NCBI GenBank assembly: GCA_963789225.1
Contig: CAWBKD010000006.1
Location: forward strand, 62,001-126,000
Source: Palsa-504 sp963789225
GTDB lineage: Bacteria; Actinomycetota; Actinomycetes; Streptosporangiales; Streptosporangiaceae
Length of the DNA stretch: 64,000 bases
Direction: 5' to 3'
The notes beneath the pieces are model-generated. The model was not told the origin of the DNA and searched no databases. It was given only the letters and a program-made list of their open reading frames with translations. The position numbers and the translations under genes are program-made. Of this stretch, positions 50,284 through 61,543 are shown piece by piece (position 1 is the stretch's first letter; every line of letters begins with the position of its first letter).

Positions 50284-52395
50284 ATGCGTGAGGTACCGGG
50301 CGAGCTGACTCCTGAACTGCGCGACCGCCTGCTCTACTACGCCTTCCGTGCGCCGTCGCCGCACAACGCGCAGGGCTGGCGCATCGAGGCCGACGGTCAG
50401 GCCTTCCGCGTTTCGCGCGATCCCGACCGTCAGGTGCTGGGCGAGTTCGATCCCGAGGGCCGGGAGAGCGACCTGGCCTGCGGCGCGGTCGTCACCAATC
50501 TGTGCGTGGGCGCCCGCGCATTCGGCTTCGACGCCGAGGTCCGCTGGCGACCCGGCGACGATGCCGTGGCCGAGGTGATCGTGGCCCCCGCCGCGGCGCT
50601 ACCTGACGAGGCGGCCGAGGCCCGGCTGGACGCGCTGCGCCGCCGCGCGATGAACCGCTCGCCTTACCGGTCCGACCCAGTACCCGACTCCGTCATCGAC
50701 GGCCTGCAGGCCACCGCCAAGCGGGCCGGATTCACCCTTTCGGTGCTTACCGACCGCGGCGGCATCGACCGGATGGCCGCGGTCGCCGGCCGGGCCGGCG
50801 TAATGAAGCTGATGCACGGGCCCACTCAGGCCGAGCTGTACTCGCTGACGCGTTACACCGCCGGGGCCGCCGCCCGGTACCGCGACGGCCTCGACTTGGA
50901 GCTGTTCTTCACGAGGCCCGCCGCGGCGCGTGCGGCGGCGGTCGCCCTGCACCCGCGGGCCTTGAGCGCGCTGGAGCGGTTCCGCATAGCCGAGATGATC
51001 ATCCGCGATACCGATGAGGTACCGCTGCGCAGCGCGCCGGCCCTGTGCCTGCTGTACGCGGACTCGCTGGAAGCCGAGACCTACCTGCGCGGCGGGGCCT
51101 GTTTCGAGGAGGTTGCGCTCGACGTGACGCAGGCCGGGCTGGCCATGGCCCTGCACAGCGCGCCGCTCGAGGTCGGCCTGTCCCACCCTGAGCCGATTTC
51201 CCCGTCGATATCCGATGACTGGCGCGCCGGCATCGCCGAGATCCGAAGCGAGCTGCTGGCCGCGTTCGATGCCGAGCCGCAGGCCGCGCCGATCGCCTTC
51301 TTCAGGCTCGGGTCACCCACCCGCGAGCCCGAGCGGAAGAGCCTGCGGCGCAGGGCCGAGGAGCCACGCCAGGAAACCGACCACTACCGGGAGATGACCC
51401 GCCGCAACCAGCCGTCGCTCAGCCGGGAGGAACAGGGCGCGCTACGCGCCGTCCGGGTCCTCGTCGCGGGCTGCGGCAGCATTGGCGGGGCCCCGGTCGT
51501 GCCGCTCGTCCGGCTGGGAGTGGAGCGTTTCGTCCTATGCGAGCCGGGTGAGTACGAGCTCAATAACCTCAACCGGCAGGCCGCGGACATCAGCGACATC
51601 GGTCGGAACAAGGCCGCGGTGCAGGCGGACCGGGCCCGGGCGATCAACCCCGAGGTCGAGGCGCTGGTCGAGCCGGACGGCGTCACCGAGGACAACGTCG
51701 ACTGGCTGGTGGGCACCACCGACGTGATCATCGACGGCGTGGACGTGACCGAGCCGGCCGGGATCGCGGCCAAGCGTGCGCTGCACCAGGAGGCCTGGCG
51801 CCAGCGCCGCCTGGTCATTTCCGGGCTCGACCTGGGCGGCACCCAGGTGGTGTACGCCTTCGACTACCGCGACGGCCACACCCGCCCGCTGAACGGCCGG
51901 CTGGACAAGGCGCCGGACGACCTGGACGCGCTGCAGTTCCTCACCCGCCTGGTGAGCCCGCTTGACGTACCGCGCGAGCTGCTCGCCTACAGCGAGGCGA
52001 TGATCCGCGGCCAGGCGGGCTCGCCGCCGCAGCTGGCGCCGACGGCGGACCAGTTCGGCGTGCTGGCCGCTTGGATGGTGCTGGACTTCGCGGCCGGCCG
52101 GCCGGTACGCAGGCGGGTGAAGGTGGCGATCCCGGACCTGGTGATGCCGCGCAGCCGCAGGCTCGGCAACGAGGCCGCGCGCCTGTTCGAGCTGGCCCGC
52201 GTGAAGTACCTGCTGGAGACCGCGCGCCGCCGCAAGGGAAACGGCTTATGGGCAGGCTCGTCGCGCCGTTGCCCGAGATGCGCGCCGCCGCGCCGGATCT
52301 CGTCGGTGCCCTCCAGCCGGTGTACATCGCCGAGACCGAGGCCGAGCGCGAGGCGGTGTTCTCGTTCCGGTTCTCGGTCTACGGCTCCGAGCTAG
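50284..52395 (+). CDS. Nitroreductase-ThiF (E1-like) fusion protein
   Basis: About 703 residues. Residues ~1-350 are a nitroreductase fold (LLYYAFRAPSPHNAQGWRIE, then MNRSPYRSDPVPDSVIDGLQ and TQAGLAMALHSAPLEVGLSH). Residues ~385-650 are a ThiF/E1-type adenylation domain (VRVLVAGCGSIGGAPVVPLV, LNNLNRQAADISDIGRNKAA, TDVIIDGVDVTEPA). No CxxC zinc pairs or obvious catalytic Cys follow. The pairing resembles mycobacterial 'MoeY'-like proteins. The last ~50 residues are Arg/Ser/Pro-rich and overlap the next gene by 148 bp, suggesting that the original stop was lost. It is the first gene of a three-gene cluster. Substrate unknown. Confidence 0.82.
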   Translation: MREVPGELTPELRDRLLYYAFRAPSPHNAQGWRIEADGQAFRVSRDPDRQVLGEFDPEGRESDLACGAVVTNLCVGARAFGFDAEVRWRPGDDAVAEVIVAPAAALPDEAAEARLDALRRRAMNRSPYRSDPVPDSVIDGLQATAKRAGFTLSVLTDRGGIDRMAAVAGRAGVMKLMHGPTQAELYSLTRYTAGAAARYRDGLDLELFFTRPAAARAAAVALHPRALSALERFRIAEMIIRDTDEVPLRSAPALCLLYADSLEAETYLRGGACFEEVALDVTQAGLAMALHSAPLEVGLSHPEPISPSISDDWRAGIAEIRSELLAAFDAEPQAAPIAFFRLGSPTREPERKSLRRRAEEPRQETDHYREMTRRNQPSLSREEQGALRAVRVLVAGCGSIGGAPVVPLVRLGVERFVLCEPGEYELNNLNRQAADISDIGRNKAAVQADRARAINPEVEALVEPDGVTEDNVDWLVGTTDVIIDGVDVTEPAGIAAKRALHQEAWRQRRLVISGLDLGGTQVVYAFDYRDGHTRPLNGRLDKAPDDLDALQFLTRLVSPLDVPRELLAYSEAMIRGQAGSPPQLAPTADQFGVLAAWMVLDFAAGRPVRRRVKVAIPDLVMPRSRRLGNEAARLFELARVKYLLETARRRKGNGLWAGSSRRCPRCAPPRRISSVPSSRCTSPRPRPSARRCSRSGSRSTAPS

Positions 52396-53426
52396 GCCGC
52401 AAGCTGGGCAACGCCGACTCCGGGCGCCAGCGGGTTCACGACCCCGAAGACGACCAGCCGTACACGACGCTGCTCTACACCGACAACGGCGCCGGCCAGT
52501 TGACCGGCACGGCCCGTATCCGGCGGTGGGAGCCGGGGGACGTTCCCGCGAAGGACTGGGAGGCGTTCTCGATGGAACGCTTCGAGGGCCTGCGGGACAT
52601 GCCCACGGCCGAGATCGGGCGGCTGATGATCGAGCGCGGGCACCGCGGGCAGATGGGCCTGGTCTCGATGTCGTGTGCGGTGTACCAGCTATGCGCGGGG
52701 GAACTGCTCGTCGACGCCGCATTCATCAACTGCGCTGCCGGCCTGGTGCGTCACTACCGGCTGCTCGGCTTCCGCACCTACGCGGGCCGGATGGTGTCGA
52801 CCGCCGACGGCATCGAGGTGCCGCTGGTGCTGATCCCCAGCGACCGCGCCTACCTGGAGCAGGCCGGTTCGTTCGTGGCGCCGTTCGCGGACCCGCTCTA
52901 TGGGCCGGGTAAGCGCGCGCCCGCGGACGTCGGGCGGTGGGCACGGTTGTTCGACGACGACTTCGCGCCGGTCAGGTTCGACTCGGCGGCCGTCTGGGAA
53001 CGTGTCAGTCGGCTACGTGGGGAGGAGAGCGACCGCCCGTCAATGATCGAGGCGCTGAGCGAGCATACGGTCCGCAAGCTCAGCGACAAGGGCTTCCTCA
53101 TGACTGTGCCGGCGGGCTCCCTGCTGACCGAGAAGGGCCTGGCCCAGCGGGAGATCTTCGTCATCCTCGACGGGGTGTTCGAGGTGCACGACGGTGACCG
53201 CAGGATCGCCTTGGTCGGCCCGGGTGGAGTGATCGGGGAGATCGGGTTCTTCGGCACCTCGGGACGCCGGATCGCGTCGGTGACCGCGGCGTCCGACGGA
53301 CAGGTGCTGGCCCTGCGTCGGCGTTTCGTCGACGAGCTGATGAAGAGCGATCCGGCCAGCGCCGCCGAGATCCTGTTCGAGCTGGCCCGCGTGCTCGCCG
53401 ACCGTCAGTACACCCTGGTCCCCTGA
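52248..53426 (+). CDS. FeeM/LuxI-like acyltransferase with C-terminal cyclic-nucleotide domain
   Basis: The 392-residue protein begins with a GNAT-type domain (~20-230): VYIAETEAEREAVFSFRFSV, then TGTARIRRWEPGD, AEIGRLMIERGHRGQMGL, VRHYRLLGFRTYAGRMVSTA, as in N-acyl amino acid synthase and acyl-homoserine-lactone-synthase relatives. The C-terminal ~120 residues are a cNMP-binding jelly roll (LMTVPAGSLLTEKGLAQREI, then FVILDGVFEVHDG and LVGPGGVIGEIGFFGTSGRR). It may make an acylated amino acid under cAMP-like control (inference). AAGGGA precedes the ATG, inside the end of the ThiF gene. Confidence 0.78.
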   Translation: MGRLVAPLPEMRAAAPDLVGALQPVYIAETEAEREAVFSFRFSVYGSELGRKLGNADSGRQRVHDPEDDQPYTTLLYTDNGAGQLTGTARIRRWEPGDVPAKDWEAFSMERFEGLRDMPTAEIGRLMIERGHRGQMGLVSMSCAVYQLCAGELLVDAAFINCAAGLVRHYRLLGFRTYAGRMVSTADGIEVPLVLIPSDRAYLEQAGSFVAPFADPLYGPGKRAPADVGRWARLFDDDFAPVRFDSAAVWERVSRLRGEESDRPSMIEALSEHTVRKLSDKGFLMTVPAGSLLTEKGLAQREIFVILDGVFEVHDGDRRIALVGPGGVIGEIGFFGTSGRRIASVTAASDGQVLALRRRFVDELMKSDPASAAEILFELARVLADRQYTLVP

Positions 53427-53472
53427 TGGCCGCCGCGCAGGCGTTGACCCCAGGACTGGCAGGCTGCCCTCA

Positions 53473-55320
53473 GTGAGCGATCGGGAGGAACAGGCCGAAC
53501 TGAACGCCTTCCTGGCCGACATCCCGTTCTTCGCCTCGCTCGACGAGACCACCCGGCTTGAGCTCGCCGGGCAGCTTGAACCGGTGCACGTGACCGCCGG
53601 TGACGTGATCTTCAGGGAGGGCGACCCTGGCACGGGCCTGTACCTGGTGCTCAGCGGCAGGCTCCGGGTTCTGGTGGCCGCCGACGGCGCCGAGCGCATG
53701 CTGTACGACGTGGGCCGGGGCGCCATCCTCGGGGAGATGGCCACGCTCACCGACCGGCCCCGGGCCGCCACCGTGCAGGCGGTCCGGGACAGCGATCTGC
53801 TGCTCCTGCGGGCGTCGTCCTTCACGGCCCTGCTCAAACGCAGCCCGGCGCTGGTCACCGGGATGATGCGGCTGCTCGCCGACCGGGTGCTCGCCGTGGA
53901 CCGGTTGCTGACCGTGGAGCGGCCACAGCTACCCCCTCCGGGCCGCACGATTGCCGTGGTCAGCGCCGGCCAGAACCCCCGCGCGGCCGCGATGGTCGCC
54001 GGACCGCTGGCGGCGCAGCTAGCCCGGGTCGGTTCGGTCTTCCAGGTGGACGCGGAGGTTGTTACGCGACATCTGGGCCCGGACGCGGCGCAGCGGGGAC
54101 CAGGCGACCCCGGCAGGGCCGAGCTGACCGGGTGGCTGCACGCGGTGGAACGCGACCATGATCGCGTGATCTACCTGCCCGACGCGGGCGACACGGCGTG
54201 GAGCCGGCTCTGCCTGAGCCAGGCTGACGTGGTACTGCTGGTCGCCTCGGCCGGGGATGACCCGTCGCTCGGCGCCGTCGAAGCACGCGCGCTCGCCACG
54301 GGCGTCCTGCGCTGTGAACTCGCCCTGCTACACGAGGCCGACCCCGCCCAGGCGTCGGCCACGGCCAAGTGGCTGGAGTGCCGGCCGGTAGCCGACCACC
54401 ACCACCTGCGAGCCGACCGGCCCGCCGACGTCGCGCGGCTGGCGCGGATGATCACTGGCACCGGCTGCGGGCTGGTGCTCGGCGGCGGCGGCGCCCGCGG
54501 CCTCGCCCATCTCGGCGTGATCCGGGCGCTCGAGGAGGCCGGGGTGCCCATCAACGTGGTCGGCGGCACCAGCATGGGCGCGATCATGGCGGGGCTGTAT
54601 GCCCGAGGCCTGGGAGACTCCGAGCGCGTGCGGGCGGTCAGCACCATCGCCCGCCATGGCCGCAGGCTGGTCACGCCGACGCTGCCGCTGGTCGCCCTGT
54701 CGGCCGGTCGCTACATGGACCGCATCCTCGCCGAGCACCTCACCGCCACGCCCATTGAGGACCTACCGGTGCGCTTCTTCTGCGTCTCCACCAGCCTGAC
54801 CCGGGCCGAGGAGGTCATCCACGAGCGCGGGCCGCTATGGGCCGCGGTGCGCGCCAGCCTGGCGCTGCCCGGAATCTGGCCGCCGATCTACGCCGCTGGG
54901 GAGCTGCTCATCGACGGCGGGGCGATAAACAACGTACCGGTGGACGTCATGCGCAGCCGCATCGGCAGTGGCAGCATCGTCACGGTGGACGTGTCCCCCG
55001 AGGTAGAGCCGCTCACGGCCGCGCCATTCGGGCACGGCCTGTCTGGCTGGCGGGTGCTCGGGCGCCGCCTTAACCCGTTCGTCCCCGCGCCGCCAGTCCC
55101 GGACATCGCCGACATCCTGACCCGCTCGACCGGACTGTCCCAGGTCCGGCACCGCCGTGCCACGCTGGACGACAACCGCGTCGACCTGCTGCTCCGCCCG
55201 CCCGTCGCCGGATTCGGCGTCCTGGACTTCAAGGGCGGGATCGCGCTGATCGAGACCGGCTACCAATACGCGGTCGAGGCGCTGGCCAAGTCCGGGCTAG
55301 CCGAACGGTTCATGACGTGA
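53473..55320 (+). CDS. Cyclic-nucleotide-domain patatin-like phospholipase
   Basis: The 615-residue protein has an N-terminal cNMP-binding domain (~10-135; IFREGDPGTGLYLVLSGRLR, GAILGEMATLTDRPRAATVQ), a middle Rossmann-like region (~155-320) and a patatin domain (~330-610). The patatin domain has oxyanion loop LVLGGGGARGLAHLGVIRAL, nucleophile elbow GGTSMGA and catalytic Asp in LLIDGGAINNVPVD. This is the architecture of neuropathy-target-esterase-like lysophospholipases. It probably hydrolyses membrane lipids or acyl products and may be switched by a nucleotide. GTG start; 46 bp after the acyltransferase. Confidence 0.9.
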   Translation: MSDREEQAELNAFLADIPFFASLDETTRLELAGQLEPVHVTAGDVIFREGDPGTGLYLVLSGRLRVLVAADGAERMLYDVGRGAILGEMATLTDRPRAATVQAVRDSDLLLLRASSFTALLKRSPALVTGMMRLLADRVLAVDRLLTVERPQLPPPGRTIAVVSAGQNPRAAAMVAGPLAAQLARVGSVFQVDAEVVTRHLGPDAAQRGPGDPGRAELTGWLHAVERDHDRVIYLPDAGDTAWSRLCLSQADVVLLVASAGDDPSLGAVEARALATGVLRCELALLHEADPAQASATAKWLECRPVADHHHLRADRPADVARLARMITGTGCGLVLGGGGARGLAHLGVIRALEEAGVPINVVGGTSMGAIMAGLYARGLGDSERVRAVSTIARHGRRLVTPTLPLVALSAGRYMDRILAEHLTATPIEDLPVRFFCVSTSLTRAEEVIHERGPLWAAVRASLALPGIWPPIYAAGELLIDGGAINNVPVDVMRSRIGSGSIVTVDVSPEVEPLTAAPFGHGLSGWRVLGRRLNPFVPAPPVPDIADILTRSTGLSQVRHRRATLDDNRVDLLLRPPVAGFGVLDFKGGIALIETGYQYAVEALAKSGLAERFMT

Positions 55321-55346
55321 GCCGGGCCTGACCAGCAGTTCCGCGG

Positions 55347-55625
55347 TTAGTACCAGTCGTCGAAGACGCGGATCGAGGCGGCGAAGATGGCTCCGATCAC
55401 CACGATCCCGGTGCCGGTCCAGAACAGCCACCAGACCGGTCCGACGGGCAGCGCGATCCCGCCGATGACGAAGCCGACGATGACGATGGAAACCGCCACC
55501 CAGGAGGCGGGTCGGCCGTGGTGCGACGCGTGGATGTGCGACAGGCCGGTCTGCGCGTCCAGCCCGTGCGCTCCGGTGTTGCCCGCGGCCTCCGCCATGG
55601 TGCCCGATGCCGCTTGGTCGGCCAC
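55347..55625 (-). CDS. Small two-helix membrane protein (DUF6704-like)
   Basis: The 92-residue protein has a soluble start (VADQAASGTMAEAAGNTGAH, His-containing GLSHIHASHHGRP), two hydrophobic helices (VAVSIVIVGFVIGGIALPVG and LFWTGTGIVVIGAIFAASIR) and ends VFDDWY. It resembles the small DUF6704/HGxxP-type membrane proteins of actinobacteria. GTG 55625 with GGAGAGGGGAG upstream. Converges on the patatin gene and is divergent from secA. Function unknown. Confidence 0.7.
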   Translation of the reverse strand: MADQAASGTMAEAAGNTGAHGLDAQTGLSHIHASHHGRPASWVAVSIVIVGFVIGGIALPVGPVWWLFWTGTGIVVIGAIFAASIRVFDDWY

Positions 55626-55837
55626 TTGCTGCTCCCCTCTCCTGTGGTAACCGGTCCTATTATTCACTGCGAGGTGGGAGACTGATGACCAGCCGGCCCC
55701 TGAGCCCTCTGCTCCCGTCGGCGACTCGGCTTGGTGGCCCATCTCGCCTACGATGACATGCGAGGCGGCGAACCGGAACCAAAGTCCGGTCACCGGCCGC
55801 TATGAGGTTAGACGATCCGCGAGGAGCGCGACGAGAA

Positions 55838-58899
<3,062 letters not shown>

Positions 58900-58903
<4 letters not shown>

Positions 58904-59448
58904 CCCGTTTCGAACTCGGTACACAGCCAGCGGGCCGGGCGGGCCGGCAGCCCTGGCGCGGCCTCCCGTCCGGCCACGTATTCCAGGCGCATGGCCAGGG
59001 CGCGTGTCCGCGGCCCGAAGCTGACCACGACCGTCATCTCCACGACGCCGGCTGTCGGCCACGACGTCACCACGCGCTGGACCCTGGGCCGCCGGTCCGT
59101 GGCGAGCATCGGACCGAGGTGGCGGATCTGCGCCCGGACGCGGTCGGTGGTCAAGGGGGCGATCTGCCGCTGCGGCCGCACCCCAGCGAGGATCTCCACC
59201 ATCACCTGGGCGAACTGTCGCGGCCACGCAGCCGTGGTACTCGCCAGGCCCGGCGCCGCCGCGCCCCGGCCCAACGGCCGGGGCTGAGGTTCGGCAGCCC
59301 CGGCCGGCACAGGTTCTCCCACCCACCCGGCCCGGCCCACGATGTCGCGGGCCGCCGGGCACGCGGCGCCGTGCGTCTCGCAGTCGTAGGCCGGCGCACC
59401 GTCGGGGATCGAGATTGGCTGCACGGAACGCCACATGGTGGGCGGCAT
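58900..59448 (-). CDS. Rv3235-family protein
   Basis: The ~182-residue protein has a Pro/Gly/Ala-rich first half and a conserved C-terminal half (QFAQVMVEILAGVRPQRQIA, LTTDRVRAQIRHLGPMLATD, VVEMTVVVSFGPRTRALAMR, LEYVAGREAAPGL). This matches the Rv3235-like family, which lies near secA in actinobacteria. Function unknown. ATG 59448 has GGAAGGCGGGA upstream. It converges on secA with a 4-bp stop overlap. Confidence 0.78.
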
Positions 59449-59677
59449 GGTTCCCGCCTTCCGGTCGGGGTACGCGGAACGGCCGAGCACGCCCTTCGCG
59501 CCGTGTTCGCCCCAGGGTCCGGCTGGCCCTTGTTGTACCGCCCGCCACCGACATTCCGGCCAGGCCCGAGGCCGAGCAGCCCAAATCCCCGCTCGGATCG
59601 CACCTGGTCACCAAGCCTTCATGGAGCGGCCAGGCACGGTTCGCCCGCTGGTCAAACCGGCGTTTAAAATCACCACT

Positions 59678-60364
59678 GTGGGGATTAATACCGAATTCCG
59701 TGGCGTGATTACCGACTGGGGCGGCGTGTTCACCAGCCCCATCCTGACGACGGTGCGGGCCTGGATCGAGGCCGACGAAATCGACTGGGATTCCTACCGG
59801 ACCGTCATGCGGCGGTGGGTCGCCCAGGCGTACGACATCGACGGCGGCACCAACCCCATCCACGCCCTGGAGCGCGGCGAGTGCCCGACCGACGAGTTCG
59901 AGCGGATCCTCGCGGCCCGCCTGTTCCGGATCGACGGCGGCACGGTTGTCGCCGAGGGCCTGCTCCAGCGCATGTTCGCGGCCAGCGAGCGGGTGCCGGC
60001 CATGTACGGCGCGATCCGCGCGGCCCGCGGGGCCGGCCTGCGCACCGGGCTGCTGTCCAACTCCTGGGGCTCAGGCGACTACCCGCTCGAGGACTTCCCC
60101 GCGCTGTTCGACGCCGTGGTCATCTCCGGCGAGGTCGGCATGCGCAAGCCCGAGGCTGGAATCTTCCTGCACGCGGCCGACGCGCTGGGCCTGGCCCCGG
60201 CGGAGTGCGTCTTCATCGACGACATGGAGGCCAACGTGGCCGCGGCCACGGACTGCGGCATGACCGCCCTGCTCCACACCGAGGCGGCGGTGACGGTGGC
60301 GGCGCTTGAGGACCTGCTCGGCGTCCCGCTCAACGGGAACGAAAGGGCCGAAAAGGCCCCGTGA
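59678..60364 (+). CDS. HAD-family hydrolase (HAD-IA type)
   Basis: About 228 residues. The start FRGVITDWGGVFTSPILTTV carries the HAD nucleophile Asp in the DWGGV variant, in which the usual second Asp is replaced. Motif II is LRTGLLSNSWGSGD, motif III ISGEVGMRKPEAGIFLHAAD (Lys) and motif IV CVFIDDMEANVAAATDCGM. It is probably a small-molecule phosphatase or hydrolase. GTG 59678 chosen because the motif follows at once; ATG 59621 is an alternative and neither has a good ribosome site. Confidence 0.82.
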   Translation: MGINTEFRGVITDWGGVFTSPILTTVRAWIEADEIDWDSYRTVMRRWVAQAYDIDGGTNPIHALERGECPTDEFERILAARLFRIDGGTVVAEGLLQRMFAASERVPAMYGAIRAARGAGLRTGLLSNSWGSGDYPLEDFPALFDAVVISGEVGMRKPEAGIFLHAADALGLAPAECVFIDDMEANVAAATDCGMTALLHTEAAVTVAALEDLLGVPLNGNERAEKAP

Positions 60365-60406
60365 CCTCGGGGCGCAAAGGCCCGCACGGGACTAGCCTTG
60401 GTCGTC

Positions 60407-60919
60407 GTGCCCGACTATCCGCACCCGTCCAGCGCGGGCCGGTCGGCCAACATGCGCGCCAACCGGCGCACCGACACCAAGCCCGAACTGGCGCTGCGCC
60501 GCGCCCTGCACCGCCTCGGCTACCGCTACCGCAAGGATTACCGCCTGGACCTGGACGGCGGCAGACGGGTCCGGCCCGACATCGCGTTCACCGCGCGCAA
60601 GGTGGCCATCTTCGTCGACGGCTGCTTCTGGCACGCCTGCCCCGAGCACGGCTCCAAGCCGCGGGCGAACGAGTGGTACTGGGGGCCGAAACTGACGCGC
60701 AACGTCGAGCGCGACCGGGTGAACGACGCCGCGCTGACCACGGCGGGCTGGACGGTGGTCCGCCTCTGGGAGCACCTGTCGCTCGAGGAGGCGGTCGCGA
60801 CCGTGGTCACCGCCCTCGCCGCGGAAACCCGGACGGTAGCGCGCCCGCCGACGGCAGGCCGCCCGCCCGACCGCGACACCATTAACCGCGACGCCATTAA
60901 CCGCGACACCATTAGCTGA
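60407..60919 (+). CDS. Very-short-patch-repair-type (Vsr) endonuclease
   Basis: The ~170-residue protein has Vsr features: SANMRANRRTDTKPELALRR, VRPDIAFTARKVAIFVDGCF with the metal-binding Asp, FWHACPEHGSKPRANEWYWG with zinc-type His/Cys, and GWTVVRLWEHLSLEEAV. Vsr nicks 5' of T in T:G mismatches left by cytosine methylation. No cytosine methyltransferase gene is nearby. The tail ends with repeated INRDTI/INRDAI encoded by ATTAACCGCGAC-type repeats. GTG 60407 or TTG 60398 may be the start. Confidence 0.85.
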   Translation: MPDYPHPSSAGRSANMRANRRTDTKPELALRRALHRLGYRYRKDYRLDLDGGRRVRPDIAFTARKVAIFVDGCFWHACPEHGSKPRANEWYWGPKLTRNVERDRVNDAALTTAGWTVVRLWEHLSLEEAVATVVTALAAETRTVARPPTAGRPPDRDTINRDAINRDTIS

Positions 60920-60967
60920 CGCGCCCGCGCCCGGTGCGGCAGACGGTGTGGCAGACTCTGGGGCACC

Positions 60968-61456
60968 ATGCGCGTCTTCCTGCCCTCGACCCTGCCCGCC
61001 CTGGCGCGGGCCCTGCAGGCCGGAAAGCTCGGCCCGGTCCCCGGGTTCGCGGTCACGCCCGCGTTGCGCGAGGCGTACGCCAGCGGAGACGAAGAGGAAC
61101 TCGAGTACGCCGCGCTGAGCGAGGCGGCGCGCGCGTCGCTGCGGATGATCGCGGAAGACCCGACCGCCCCGGCGCGGCGGGTAGTGCTGGCCGCCGATAT
61201 CCCGACCGAACTCCTCAGCTGGGACGCCCAGGACCACGAGCCGGGCCGGGTGGTAATCAGCGAGCCGATTACCGTGGACCTGCTGGCCTCGGGGCACGTT
61301 GATGACCCAGAGGCCGGGACCGATGTGCGCCGCGCGGCGCAGGCGCTGGCCGCCGCCGACGCGGGCGACGAGGACGCCATGTTCACCGTGGACGGGGCCG
61401 AGGGCCACGAACTGGGCTGGTACGCCACGCAGGAGCTACCCCACCTGACGGACTGA
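60968..61456 (+). CDS. DUF6912-like conserved actinobacterial protein
   Basis: The 162-residue acidic protein starts MRVFLPSTLPALARALQAGK and has FAVTPALREAYASGDEEELE, RRVVLAADIPTELLSWDAQD and VVISEPITVDLLASGHVDDP. I recognise it as the small 'MRVYLP.T...L' family (DUF6912) seen near secA and HAD genes in actinobacteria. No catalytic motif is apparent. Function unknown. Confidence 0.7.
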   Translation: MRVFLPSTLPALARALQAGKLGPVPGFAVTPALREAYASGDEEELEYAALSEAARASLRMIAEDPTAPARRVVLAADIPTELLSWDAQDHEPGRVVISEPITVDLLASGHVDDPEAGTDVRRAAQALAAADAGDEDAMFTVDGAEGHELGWYATQELPHLTD

Positions 61457-61543
61457 CCGCGAAACCTCGAAACAAGCGCCCGGGCGTGATCGTGCGACGA
61501 TAAGGGCATCACCGCATACACCCCAACGCCAGGAGCGATCGTG

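Noticed and set aside
50284..55320. Classical CBASS anti-phage operon
   Set aside because: E1-like and patatin domains occur, but no CD-NTase, E2 fusion or JAB protease gene is present.
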